Below, in pieces: positions 18,203-26,716 of a DNA stretch of 58,518 nt; the stretch's first letter is position 1, and every line of letters starts with the position of its first letter. Source of the stretch: Roseivirga sp. (GTDB taxonomy: Bacteria; Bacteroidota; Bacteroidia; Cytophagales; Cyclobacteriaceae). The DNA lies in NCBI GenBank assembly GCA_029262895.1, contig JAJCYM010000052.1, forward strand, positions 1 to 58,518, given 5' to 3'. Position numbers and translations under genes: made by a program. Under the pieces are notes generated by a model. It had not been told where the DNA came from, made no database searches, and saw only the letters and a list, made by a program, of their open reading frames with translations.

Positions 18203-18258
18203 CAAGACTTAAAATCTTGTGAGCTTTGCTCGTGCGGGTTCAAGTCCCGCCTCTGGTA
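18203..18258 (+). other. Attachment site: 3' part of tRNA-Leu(UAA)
   Basis: The sequence gives an anticodon stem-loop (CAAGA, CTTAAAA, TCTTG; anticodon TAA at 18210-18212), a variable arm (GAGC, TTT, GCTC), a perfect T-arm (GCGGG, TTCAAGT, CCCGC) and the acceptor 3' strand CTCTGGT with discriminator A. The preceding bases do not form a D-arm and cannot pair with the acceptor strand, so the gene is not complete. This is what is left at the far end of an element inserted into the 3' half of a tRNA-Leu gene. A terminator follows directly, as after an intact tRNA. Confidence 0.8.
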
Positions 18259-18263
18259 CGTTT

Positions 18264-18290
18264 AAAGCCCCTTTCTTAGGGGCTTTTTTC
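18264..18290 (+). terminator. Rho-independent terminator after the tRNA-Leu fragment
   Basis: AAAGCCCC and GGGGCTTTTTT form a G/C-rich stem with a run of T. It probably served the original tRNA gene. Confidence 0.8.
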
Positions 18291-18456
18291 GTTTATGGGT
18301 TTTGGGTACAACAAGTGGAATTCCCGCTTTATTATCAAAGAGTATTCTGAGATTTTGAAATAGAACAGTTCCACAGTAAAAAAATGGAAGCTCCCAAACA
18401 CCTCAGTTATACTCAAGAGTCGACTTAATCAGATCCTCAAAAATGCACCAAACATA

Positions 18457-18482
18457 GGGGAACACCACATAAAGGTGGCCCC
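18457..18482 (-). terminator. Weak hairpin after the NHL lipoprotein gene
   Basis: GGGG-AA-CACC pairs with GGTG-G-CCCC around ACATAAA, touching the stop codon at 18483. There is no clear T run on the minus strand, so the function is uncertain. The rest of 18291-18456 shows no gene. Confidence 0.35.
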
Positions 18483-20462
18483 TTACTTTTCGCTGATTAC
18501 AATTTTTCTGATGATCGAGTTGTTCAAGTCAGTTATGAACAAATCACCGTTGGCTCCAATTGCAATGCCTTCTGGAGTTCCAAACCGAGCTGCGGCTCCG
18601 ACACCATCGGTATTGCCAAAAATCCCATCTCCCGCCATCGTACTCACTTTGCCGTTAGCATCCACCCTGCGAATACTATGGTTATTTTGGTCCACTACAT
18701 ATACAACTCCATTGGCATCTACCTCAACACCTGTTGGAACCCTGAACCTTGCCTGATCACCGGGACCATCAATGAATCCCAAAACGCCACTTCCGGCCAG
18801 GGTAGTCACATTACCATTTGAATCGATTTTTCGTATGCTGTTGTTACCTGAGTCTGCTACATAAAGGTTGTCGTTGGCATCAATGGCAAGGCCTCTGGGC
18901 GTATCGAAACGAGCGGTATTACCAGGACCATCCAAAAATCCACCCTGAGATACACCTGTTGTTCCTGTACCGGCAAAAGTGGTCACCTGTCCTGTGCTTA
19001 AATCAATTTTTCTTATGCGATGATTGTTAGAATCTGTTATGAATAGGTTGCCCTGGCTGTCAATGACCACGTCCCAAGGGACACTGAACTGTGCCACAGA
19101 TACATCTCCATTTACCAGGCCTGGTGTGCTTCCGGCAACAGTCGTCACGATATCGCCCGGACCAAGTTTTCGAATTCGACTATTTCTCATATCAACCACA
19201 TACACAATGGTGAAATCATGGTTAGAAACCACGCCTGTTGGTAGATCAAATCGAGCATTAGCAAAAGTACCATCTGTTTCACCCATAACACCGTTTCCCG
19301 CGTAAGTTGTTACCTCCAGATCTTTATCAATATGGCGGATTACAAAATTTTGCCTATCTGCAACGAGTATTTCTCCCGTGACAGTTACTTCAATACCGGT
19401 CATGACAGAAAAAGCGGAATTCTGGCCTGGACCATTATCAAAGCCGAAACCTCCGTTACCGGCAATAGTAGTAACAGTACCAACAAATTCCTTTTCGTCT
19501 ACATCGGTCACATTGATGGTAATGGTAGCCGTAGTGTTCAACTCTCCATCGGTAACTTCTACTGTAATGCTATGACTCACTGCCGTTTCAAAGTCCAGGT
19601 TTTCACCTTGGGCCAGGCTCAACTCTCCGTCAGCACTGATCTCAAAAAGATTACCGGAATTGGTATTAATACTGAAGCTTAGGTCGTCTCCTTCAGCATC
19701 AGTGGCCACTACAGTACCTATTGTAATATCTTCTGCGATATCTTCAGCCACGGTAAATTCCTGATCGTCTATGGTTGGCGCTGTATTTTCATTAACATCT
19801 GTTACGTTAATTGTGATCTCTGCAGAAGCGGTCAATGTTCCATCCGATACCTCTACTGTGATGGTATGAATAGTAGTTGTTTCAAAATCAAGATTTTCTC
19901 CAGCTGATAAACTTAACTCTCCTGCTGTAGTAATTTCAAACAGCCCATTGTCATTTGTAGTGATACTAAAACTGAGATTATCTCCCTCGGCATCGGTGGC
20001 CACAACTGTACCAATAGCAGTAGCATCATCAATATCCTCAGCTACTGTAAATGCCTGAGCACTCATGGTTGGCATAGTGTTCTCGTCTACATCAATGACA
20101 TTGATGGTGATGGTAGCCGTGACCTGAGAAGTACCGTCACTAACCTCGACTGTTATGGTATGACTTTGAGATGATTCGAAATCCAGACTTTGACCGGCTG
20201 CCAGAGATAATTGACCATTCGAAGTAATCGCGAAAAGCCCATTGTCATTGACTGTAATACTAAAAGTCAACGCATCGCCTTCGGGGTCGGTGGCACTCAC
20301 TGAGCCGATGACATCTCCCGAAGTCGCAGCTTCCGAAGCTGAAAATTCTTGTCCATTAATGGTAGGAGCCAAATTTTCGGCAAGATCATCCGGACCACAA
20401 TTCCAAAGAAAAATGCTGATAAGCATCAATAAGAAAATATGAGTTTTGAATCGAGGAGACAT
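18483..20462 (-). CDS. Cadherin-like/NHL-repeat lipoprotein
   Basis: About 659 residues from the ATG at 20462 (MSPRFKTHIFLL). This start gives a lipoprotein signal ending FLWNCG; an in-frame ATG at 20540 would put 26 residues ahead of it. Three cadherin-like repeats follow (each with ATDxEGDxLSFSI and LSxGxxLDFE motifs), then about five NHL repeats forming a beta-propeller (for example PTGVEVDANGVVYVVDQNNHSIRRVD). Such proteins sit on the cell surface and bind ligands or sugars; there is no enzymatic motif. It lies downstream of a NarL-family regulator, and a palindrome shared with that regulator precedes it, so it may be a target of the two-component system. Confidence 0.85.
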   Translation of the reverse strand: MSPRFKTHIFLLMLISIFLWNCGPDDLAENLAPTINGQEFSASEAATSGDVIGSVSATDPEGDALTFSITVNDNGLFAITSNGQLSLAAGQSLDFESSQSHTITVEVSDGTSQVTATITINVIDVDENTMPTMSAQAFTVAEDIDDATAIGTVVATDAEGDNLSFSITTNDNGLFEITTAGELSLSAGENLDFETTTIHTITVEVSDGTLTASAEITINVTDVNENTAPTIDDQEFTVAEDIAEDITIGTVVATDAEGDDLSFSINTNSGNLFEISADGELSLAQGENLDFETAVSHSITVEVTDGELNTTATITINVTDVDEKEFVGTVTTIAGNGGFGFDNGPGQNSAFSVMTGIEVTVTGEILVADRQNFVIRHIDKDLEVTTYAGNGVMGETDGTFANARFDLPTGVVSNHDFTIVYVVDMRNSRIRKLGPGDIVTTVAGSTPGLVNGDVSVAQFSVPWDVVIDSQGNLFITDSNNHRIRKIDLSTGQVTTFAGTGTTGVSQGGFLDGPGNTARFDTPRGLAIDANDNLYVADSGNNSIRKIDSNGNVTTLAGSGVLGFIDGPGDQARFRVPTGVEVDANGVVYVVDQNNHSIRRVDANGKVSTMAGDGIFGNTDGVGAAARFGTPEGIAIGANGDLFITDLNNSIIRKIVISEK

Positions 20463-20527
20463 GAAGTTCTGGTTTAAATGTGTAAAGTCGAGTATTACAA
20501 ATTTGAAACCCCTAACCAGCAGAGTCC

Positions 20528-20545
20528 ATACCGCATTCACGGTAT
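20528..20545. promoter_or_regulatory. Inverted repeat ATACCG-N6-CGGTAT upstream of the NHL lipoprotein
   Basis: A perfect 6-base inverted repeat with spacer CATTCA, 66 to 83 bases before the lipoprotein ATG. It is almost the same as the site at 21243-21260. The size (7-2-7) is that of NarL-family operators, and a NarL-family regulator is encoded next to it. Confidence 0.55.
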
Positions 20546-20567
20546 TTTGAAAACAAAGGAAGAGTCG

Positions 20568-21209
20568 TCACACAATTCGGTCTCGAATGGCTTTCGAAGT
20601 CAAGCTGCTACGATTGTGCACTTGTAGTTTTCGATAGATGTTTTTCGTATGAGTATCTACTGTATGCCTACTAATAAAGAGCATCTCAGCAATTTGATCA
20701 ATCGTATGCCCTTCGACCAGATGCTTTAATACCGTAAGCTCACGGTTTGTCAGCTTTTCTTCCTCTCTTTTTCTAGGTGCCAACATCTCCATGATCTGCC
20801 TAGCAATGGTAGGTGAAATAGGGGCGCCTCCATTGAGCACCTCATTTATACCACGGATCAAGTCTTTACCGGGAGTTCGTTTTAATAAATACCCGTCTGC
20901 GCCTGCTTTTACCGCTTCGAAAACTCGCTTGTCATCGTCAAAAATAGTGAGCATAATAATGGCTACATCAGGATATTTTTCTTTGAACAGGGGAATGGCA
21001 TCAATACCAGAAAGACCGGGTAGGCCAATGTCCTGGAGTACCACTTTGGGTGCATCATATTTTCCAAACCCTTCCATGGCCTCCTCAATAGAACTAACCG
21101 AGCAGATCAATTGGAGTCCGGACTCAGATTCCACCAGATCTTCGAGAGACTCTTTAAAAAAAAGGTCATCTTCTACAATCCACACGTTACGTTTGATGCT
21201 AGAAGTCAT
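20568..21209 (-). CDS. NarL/FixJ-family response regulator
   Basis: 213 residues from the ATG at 21209 (MTSSIKRNVWIVEDD); a longer frame from 21251 adds 14 residues that do not fit the family. The receiver has the acidic pair EDD, phosphoacceptor Asp 60 (VVLQDIGLPG) and a Lys in LLKRTPG. The C-terminal LuxR-type helix-turn-helix reads LTNRELTVLKHLVEG and ISRHTVDTHTKNIYRKL. It follows the sensor kinase gene in the same direction, 42 bases after its stop, and is probably its partner. Palindromes before its own start and before the next gene suggest autoregulation. Confidence 0.93.
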   Translation of the reverse strand: MTSSIKRNVWIVEDDLFFKESLEDLVESESGLQLICSVSSIEEAMEGFGKYDAPKVVLQDIGLPGLSGIDAIPLFKEKYPDVAIIMLTIFDDDKRVFEAVKAGADGYLLKRTPGKDLIRGINEVLNGGAPISPTIARQIMEMLAPRKREEEKLTNRELTVLKHLVEGHTIDQIAEMLFISRHTVDTHTKNIYRKLQVHNRSSLTSKAIRDRIV

Positions 21210-21242
21210 ACATAAATGAAAGGCTCTTAAGGTAAAGAATCC

Positions 21243-21260
21243 ATACCGCAATTACGGTAA
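21243..21260. promoter_or_regulatory. Inverted repeat TACCG-N6-CGGTA upstream of the NarL-type regulator
   Basis: TACCG, CAATTA, CGGTA overlaps the stop codon of the kinase gene and ends 34 bases before the regulator ATG. Over 24 bases (TCCATACCGCAnTnACGGTA and flank) it differs from the site at 20528 at three positions. Likely a binding site of the encoded regulator. Confidence 0.55.
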
Positions 21261-24170
21261 TTTCATATTGAAGGACACTTGAGTGCCCTTGCCCGCTACC
21301 GAGTTAATCACCAAATGACCAGACAATTCTCGAGCTCTTTTTTGCATGCTTACTAGTCCATGTCCTTTACTTTCCTGATTTACGTTAAAGCCTTGCCCAT
21401 CATCCGAAACGAGTATATCAAGCCTGTTTTCTGCATAAGTCAGGTGCAAAGAGGCCGATGAGGCCCTGGCATGCTTGGCAATGTTATGGAAAATCTCTTT
21501 AGTCAGTAAAAAAAGATTTCTCTTTACTTCAGCGCGCAAAATGACTTCCATTCTATCATTCTCTACTTTTTCTTCCATAGTGAAAGTTGTCCTGGTGAGT
21601 AATTCTCTTGCCATGGACCTTACTCTGTCTATAAAGTCACCCAAGGTTTCCTTCTGCGGATCAATGAGCCAGACAATGTCATCTAGAGAGGAGGCCAGGT
21701 TACGAGCATTTCCCGTAATACGAGAAACCAGCTCAGGTTTGGGTTGACCGGCCTCTATTTGCTTTTGCAAGATGTCACCATTAAGCGCTATGCTGCTGAG
21801 CCCACTGCCCACCTCGTCATGAAGATCTCCTGCAATGCGTAGTTTCAACCGCTCGATTTCCAATAACCTATGCACTCGATAACGGTAGATTATGTAGAGA
21901 GATATAGTAACGATAAAAAATATCAAGGCCTGAAACCATAGGGTTCGCCAAAAAGGCGGTAATATTCTGATTTTCAAAGATGTGGCAGCGGGATTCCATA
22001 ATCCATCATTATTCGCACCTTTCACCATAAACTCGTAAGACCCAAAGGGCAATTGCACATATCTTACTTGCCTACTGCTGTTCGAAGTCACCCAATCGGG
22101 GTCGTATCCGGCCAATTGATATTGATATTGATTCTGCGCGGAGTTACTGTAATTCAGAGCCACGAAATCAAACTCCAGGGTGTTTTGATGCCATGGCAGG
22201 GTTATCTCTTTTTGGTCCGAAATCCGTTGAACAATTGACGTGTCTTTGCTTATGATATTGATCGAGGTAATATAGACAGGAGGGCTTACCGGGTTCTGGT
22301 TGATTTGTTTTGGGTCGAAGTAGGTGATGCCATTCACTCCCCCAAACCATAGTTGCTCATTGGCGTCAAGAACTACAGATTTACGGTTAAATTCATAGTT
22401 TTCAAGTCCATCTTTACGGACATAATGTGTCACTGTCTCGCTTGTCAAGTTGAAACGAAAAATTCCAGCTTCGGTACCCATCCACACCTCATTGTTGACA
22501 CTGGGTGCAATGCTGAAGATGATATTATTTTCATCATTTTCATTGAGTTTAATCTTCTCAAAATCAAAAGATTGTGTACTGTATTTGTACAAACCCCTAT
22601 TTGTTCCGATCCACAGCGTCTGACCAGTCAGGTGCAAGTCCCAAATAGGCGAGTTTAACAGCACTCCGGCCTTTTCATTATAGGCAGATAGAGGTTTCGA
22701 GCTTTGTGTTGATAAATCGATAACCGATAAGATCCCTGAATCAGTGGCCATGTATAACCGATCTTCAAACTGTACCAAGTCTTGGATTATAGACCTGATT
22801 GCCGGTAATCCAGCAACTGTATTGAGGTATTTCCCTGTCTTCGTTACATGATAAACTTGATTAGCGTCAGCTACCCATAAATGACCATTTTTTTGCTTCT
22901 GAACAGCAAAAACTGGCGATAAACCCTCGTTTTTTACAGGTAATTCAATGTGCTTCCAGCTTCCGGAGTCCGGATTAAAGAGTATCAGCCCAGCATTAGT
23001 CGCCAACCAAACGGGAAAATCAGTGTCGGCCACAATTGTGATATTCCAAATGTAATCATGGCCAACTGGCGGTGTGCCCTTGAAGGGAATAGATCTAGAG
23101 TTTTGTTTGACTGGATCATACTGGTAAAGTCCTTGTCCCAAGGTATTTATCAGAATGGTTTCTTTAAACTCAGCCATTCCCATAACGACATCACTCTGTT
23201 CCTTCAATAAGTCCAGATGATGAAATGGTTTTTGATAAGGGTTGAAAAGAAAAACACCGCTCAAAGTGCCTACCCATATGGCTCCTGTATCATCTTGATA
23301 GATAGATTTGATGGATTCGGACAAGACGGAAGAGGCCTGGCCCAAATCGATTTTCTGTAAACGCTTTTGCAATCGGTTGTACGAGAAGAGGCCCTGATCA
23401 GTACCCAACCAAATATTGATGTTGTCTATTTCATAAACCACAGAGATTTCAAACTCACTTGAAATAGTAGGCAAAATATCGGTGGGGTGGAATTCAATAT
23501 CTACTTTCTCAGATAACCAAAGGAGTTTTGAATACCTTCCAAAATGGATTTGAGAAATCTTTTTGCTTGGATTATGATTGATTTTTACCAGGCTTTGGCT
23601 GATTTCATCAAATCTCCATAGGGCTCCATCTCGCGTTCGCAGCCACAGCCGCCCCTGATCATCAACAGCCATGTCATATGGTATTTCATCCGTTTTAATG
23701 AATTCAAAACTTAGTGTATTGAGATCAAACCAGCCCACTGTTTCCTGGTTATTAAACCAAATTCGGTCATTGGCAATCAGTACCATACTTTGTAAATCGA
23801 GGCGATTGATACCGCTGTTTGGTAAGGCAAGGAAGCGTTCGAATTGTTCTGTTTTCTTATTAAAACGGTTGAGCCCGTTGAAGGTACCAATCCAAATGTT
23901 GCCATCAGAGTCTTCTTCGATTGCCCGCACAGTATTACTGGAAATAGAGTGGGGATCAGTTTCAGAATGATAGAAAACCTTGAAACTATATCCGTCATAT
24001 CTATTCAACCCGTTGTCTGTGGCCATCCATATATAACCTTCAACATCCTTATGGATATCATAAACAATACTGTTAGAAAGCCCATCAGAAGTATTAATCA
24101 CTTCTACTGAAGGCAGTTGATCGGGGCCCAACTGAAAAAGGCTAATAAGTAGTGTAGATATTAGAGCCAA
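21252..24170 (-). CDS. Two-component sensor kinase with beta-propeller and Y_Y_Y domain
   Basis: 972 residues. A signal peptide is followed by two-component propeller repeats (for example EGYIWMATDNGLNRYDGYSFKV, GNIWIGTFNGLNRF, EVWMGTEAGIFRF), a Y_Y_Y domain (NQYQYQLAGYDPDWV), one membrane helix (WFQALIFFIVTISLYIIY) and a HisKA_3 module with the phosphoacceptor in GDLHDEVGSGLSS. A HATPase_c domain with DDGQGF ends it. Proteins of this build sense polysaccharides or envelope state in Bacteroidota, usually as hybrid kinases; this one has no receiver and works with a separate regulator encoded just downstream. Confidence 0.93.
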   Translation of the reverse strand: MALISTLLISLFQLGPDQLPSVEVINTSDGLSNSIVYDIHKDVEGYIWMATDNGLNRYDGYSFKVFYHSETDPHSISSNTVRAIEEDSDGNIWIGTFNGLNRFNKKTEQFERFLALPNSGINRLDLQSMVLIANDRIWFNNQETVGWFDLNTLSFEFIKTDEIPYDMAVDDQGRLWLRTRDGALWRFDEISQSLVKINHNPSKKISQIHFGRYSKLLWLSEKVDIEFHPTDILPTISSEFEISVVYEIDNINIWLGTDQGLFSYNRLQKRLQKIDLGQASSVLSESIKSIYQDDTGAIWVGTLSGVFLFNPYQKPFHHLDLLKEQSDVVMGMAEFKETILINTLGQGLYQYDPVKQNSRSIPFKGTPPVGHDYIWNITIVADTDFPVWLATNAGLILFNPDSGSWKHIELPVKNEGLSPVFAVQKQKNGHLWVADANQVYHVTKTGKYLNTVAGLPAIRSIIQDLVQFEDRLYMATDSGILSVIDLSTQSSKPLSAYNEKAGVLLNSPIWDLHLTGQTLWIGTNRGLYKYSTQSFDFEKIKLNENDENNIIFSIAPSVNNEVWMGTEAGIFRFNLTSETVTHYVRKDGLENYEFNRKSVVLDANEQLWFGGVNGITYFDPKQINQNPVSPPVYITSINIISKDTSIVQRISDQKEITLPWHQNTLEFDFVALNYSNSAQNQYQYQLAGYDPDWVTSNSSRQVRYVQLPFGSYEFMVKGANNDGLWNPAATSLKIRILPPFWRTLWFQALIFFIVTISLYIIYRYRVHRLLEIERLKLRIAGDLHDEVGSGLSSIALNGDILQKQIEAGQPKPELVSRITGNARNLASSLDDIVWLIDPQKETLGDFIDRVRSMARELLTRTTFTMEEKVENDRMEVILRAEVKRNLFLLTKEIFHNIAKHARASSASLHLTYAENRLDILVSDDGQGFNVNQESKGHGLVSMQKRARELSGHLVINSVAGKGTQVSFNMKLP

Positions 24171-24271
24171 ATGGGTTGATTGTCAAAATACTCAGTTGTT
24201 TTCATTGAGTAACAAAGTGCATAAACCACCAATTTACAACACTTTCTTTCAACTTAGTCCATAAACAAAAA

Positions 24272-24303
24272 AGCTCAAAATCTTGTGTGCTTTGCTCGTG
24301 TGG
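24272..24303 (+). other. Second, decayed tRNA-Leu-like fragment
   Basis: Aligned to the fragment at 18206-18237, it matches 23 of 24 bases over the core AAAATCTTGTG-GCTTTGCTCGTG and 27 of 30 over a slightly longer stretch. It covers the anticodon loop (CTCAAAA, which would give CAA) and the variable arm, but the T-arm and acceptor are gone. It lies in the 350-base gap between the sensor kinase (start 24170) and the next operon (start 24521), which holds no gene. It could be an old attachment-site scar. Confidence 0.5.
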
Positions 24304-24520
24304 AATCCTTAACGATGTCGTCAGGATTTTTTTATTACCCCCTAAATCGACCTTCATTAACCATTCCAAGGCCTTTTTTATACGTTTTCAGGTGTACTCA
24401 TCGTGTGACATCTGTAAAAAAAGTTGGTCTTCTCCACACTTTTTTTTCTCCGCTGAACGATATGTATTTACGGGGTGCTCAAAAAGCGCCTCCACCACAG
24501 GTCATTAAAACTTAACAAGT

Positions 24521-24715
24521 ATGAACACAACAGCCGTTTTTGAAGAAGCGAGAATAGAACAGGAGAAGTCGGCTCCAACTCCCGCACCAACAACAACACA
24601 AATACCGACACCATCATCAGCGCAAGCTTCACCTTTTGCTCAAAAGGAACTTATCAAACGAGAATGCATCACGATTATCAACAAATACAAGAAAATCCAG
24701 GGTCATGGGTATTGA
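24521..24715 (+). CDS. Small Pro/Thr-rich protein, first gene of the PBP operon
   Basis: 64 residues from the ATG at 24521. The middle is a low-complexity Ala/Pro/Thr/Ser stretch (about 19-43) and the end is basic. No signal peptide, no domain. It overlaps the next gene by 11 bases in another frame, which suggests translational coupling. It could also be a leader peptide, or the N-terminal piece of the next protein separated by a frameshift; an in-frame TTG (24636) would extend the next protein into this gene. A real small protein seems slightly more likely. Confidence 0.45.
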   Translation: MNTTAVFEEARIEQEKSAPTPAPTTTQIPTPSSAQASPFAQKELIKRECITIINKYKKIQGHGY

Positions 24716-25958
24716 TAATTATTTATGTGCCAAGGAAGACGTTGAAAATGCTGCAGTACCGACCCGAGATAACGGGGCATATGGATTCACCAATGGGATG
24801 ATGAAGATTTTGGAACGATCGCAGTTCGAGCAATTGCGAAGTTTCACCGCCAATTTCCTTCATCTGGAAAATCAGAAGGACGATGTGGCCATTCGGATCA
24901 CAGGTCATGAGTCAACCCTGGATGTACTGGAAGAGGAAAGTGCAAACAAGGAAAAAGAAGCCGAGGAATCTCTGGAGATCAAAAGCCAGGCTCTTGCTAC
25001 ACAAAAAGACAGGAAAGCAAACCATGAAAGAGTCATGCGAAGTAACGGCTTGAAACTGGTTGAAGAACAGGAAGTGAAGCCAAAGAAAGCTGTAGCAACC
25101 AACAGACCCTGGAAAGGGCGTCTTCGGTCATTTGGCGTTTTTGTGGCTATCGAAACCTTAGCTTTCGTGGCATCCTATGTGATATTACGCGAAAACCTGA
25201 GCGACATGGAGGTCTATACGCGACTCCTTGCCAACGGAACTGTGTTTTTCATCATCGATTATTTATTGAGAAAGAAAGACTACACGGGTCGATCCATTTT
25301 TCTGGTAATCTTCCTCGCCCTTTACACCTGCATGCTACTCGCACCACTGCTGACCGAGTATATTTCCGGATCGGCAGTTGCAGGAGCCAACCCATGGGAA
25401 TTTGATACTAGTATAAGTCCCGGTCTGGAATCAACTCCGGGGTTCGGGGATTTTCTACTAAGAAACTCCTCACTGGTATTGGTGGTTTTAGCTATCATTT
25501 GCCTTGTCGTCTACCTAGGCTTTTTCAACAAAGAGAAAATAAAATCTACCAAGAAAGTGAAGCCCATTGCTCCAAAACCGGCAGAAAATTCGGCAACCCT
25601 TGTGATGTACGAGTCTCTTCATGGATTTGAACGTGAAGTCAATTCCTTAGCACAGGAGGTGGAGCAATTGAAAACAACCAATCAAGACCTACCTCATCAA
25701 TTGCTAAATGATTTCAGTCTCTTAAAAGACACCTTGATTTCACTAGACTCTAAGTGGCAGGCATTGGGGCAGCAACAAGAATCCCTGAAGCAGCAGGTTT
25801 CTTCAGCGCTGGATAAAGCCTTGAACGAACTCAAAGAGTATCAAGATCACTATCAAAGCATGCTTTCCGGAACAGCGAATGCCTTGGTATTTAAACCGCA
25901 ATGGCCTACGGAAGAAGATCTCAGGTTTTACTATAAGCTTCAAACTCAAAGGTCATGA
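24705..25958 (+). CDS. Membrane protein with coiled coils
   Basis: About 417 residues from the ATG at 24705 (MGIDNYLCAKEDVENA). A charged, coiled-coil-prone region (residues 60-130) precedes four membrane helices (around GVFVAIETLAFVASYVIL, NGTVFFIIDYLL, IFLVIFLALYTCMLLAPLL and SSLVLVVLAIICLVVYLGFF). A second coiled coil (VNSLAQEVEQL to ALDKALNELKEY) makes up the cytoplasmic end. I do not recognise the family. It overlaps the following lipoprotein gene by four bases (ATGA), so it belongs with the vWA-like lipoprotein and the polytopic PBP. A scaffold or sensor role is only a guess. Confidence 0.65.
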   Translation: MGIDNYLCAKEDVENAAVPTRDNGAYGFTNGMMKILERSQFEQLRSFTANFLHLENQKDDVAIRITGHESTLDVLEEESANKEKEAEESLEIKSQALATQKDRKANHERVMRSNGLKLVEEQEVKPKKAVATNRPWKGRLRSFGVFVAIETLAFVASYVILRENLSDMEVYTRLLANGTVFFIIDYLLRKKDYTGRSIFLVIFLALYTCMLLAPLLTEYISGSAVAGANPWEFDTSISPGLESTPGFGDFLLRNSSLVLVVLAIICLVVYLGFFNKEKIKSTKKVKPIAPKPAENSATLVMYESLHGFEREVNSLAQEVEQLKTTNQDLPHQLLNDFSLLKDTLISLDSKWQALGQQQESLKQQVSSALDKALNELKEYQDHYQSMLSGTANALVFKPQWPTEEDLRFYYKLQTQRS

Positions 25959-26713
25959 AGAAAATATATTTTATGATAGTTCTATCGCTGGCCATAGTGG
26001 GTTGCGATATGTCGGAATGCGGCAGCGTTCAGAGCAGTGAGGTCACATTCCTTATTGATATCAGCGATCCTCGCCTATTCGAAGAGGCGAGCAACGACAT
26101 CAAGGATAACTTGCCCGGATTTATGTCCAATCTTGGACTGGCCTCTATGGAAGAATGCCATCAATTGACAGTCAGCATTGCTCCTTTGTCGGCACGCGAT
26201 GAATTGCGGATCAGCACCGAAACTATTGGTGTAAACCAGAAAGGACTGAGCAGAAAGCAAGTCAAAGAGATGAGCAGTCCCAGGCCAATTATCCAAATGA
26301 TTTCGAAGAGCCTGGATGAATATGAAGGACTTAAGGATCTGAAAGACTATAATTCAGGGTCGAGCATTGGCAATCAAATCTTGAAAGCGATGATGAAAAT
26401 GAAGGCTTCAGGTCAATCAACAGTCGTTATCATTTCAGACCTGATTATCAACGATGGCAAATTTTCCATGTACAAGAAAATCCCAAGCGAAATTGATACA
26501 GAGGTCATCGAGTCTGTTTTTGATCCGCGATTGTTAGAGGAATTTTTAGACGACTATGGTTATGAAAGCGCTCCATCAATCATGCTGGTTCAACTCCAGG
26601 CGGTAGAAGGTCACATGAAGACAAGGCGTGGAGAAATTGCGACTTTTTGGAAGTCCTTGTTAGAAGAAGGACTCGAGCAGGACGTGACAATCATGGACAA
26701 CCTAAGCAACTAG
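25955..26713 (+). CDS. von Willebrand A-like lipoprotein
   Basis: 252 residues. The N-terminus is a lipoprotein signal with lipobox IVGC (Cys 17). The next part, SEVTFLIDISDPRLFEEA, resembles the first strand and metal site (DxS) of a vWA domain, and TVVIISDLIINDG fits the central strand with a second acidic site, so a MIDAS-like ligand-binding fold is likely though divergent. It starts inside the stop of the preceding gene and the PBP gene begins 3 bases after its stop. It may be a periplasmic partner of the PBP; that is inferred from the operon. Confidence 0.6.
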   Translation: MKKIYFMIVLSLAIVGCDMSECGSVQSSEVTFLIDISDPRLFEEASNDIKDNLPGFMSNLGLASMEECHQLTVSIAPLSARDELRISTETIGVNQKGLSRKQVKEMSSPRPIIQMISKSLDEYEGLKDLKDYNSGSSIGNQILKAMMKMKASGQSTVVIISDLIINDGKFSMYKKIPSEIDTEVIESVFDPRLLEEFLDDYGYESAPSIMLVQLQAVEGHMKTRRGEIATFWKSLLEEGLEQDVTIMDNLSN

Positions 26714-26716
26714 CCT

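Larger units (their letters stand above)
1..18258. mobile_element. Right part of a tRNA-Leu-integrated genomic island
   Basis: The right boundary is supported by a 3' tRNA-Leu(UAA) fragment (18203-18258) next to a tyrosine recombinase gene (16846-18057) that reads away from it, the usual arrangement at one end of an integrative element inserted in the 3' half of a tRNA gene. The intact tRNA and the left junction are not in the window, so the left limit given is just the window edge. Cargo is an MBL/E2-E1-JAB/helicase-nuclease operon, a two-component pair and a TIR-STAND protein. No relaxase, conjugation ATPase or phage structural gene is visible in this part. That all the cargo belongs to one element is inference. 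Confidence 0.6.

Noticed and set aside
18150-18260. A complete tRNA-Leu gene
   Set aside because: No D-arm can be folded and the 5' acceptor strand does not pair with CTCTGGT, so only the 3' part is present.
24285-24515. Short plus-strand frames before the PBP operon
   Set aside because: Two overlapping frames with unusual composition in a region explained by the tRNA-like scar; no domain.
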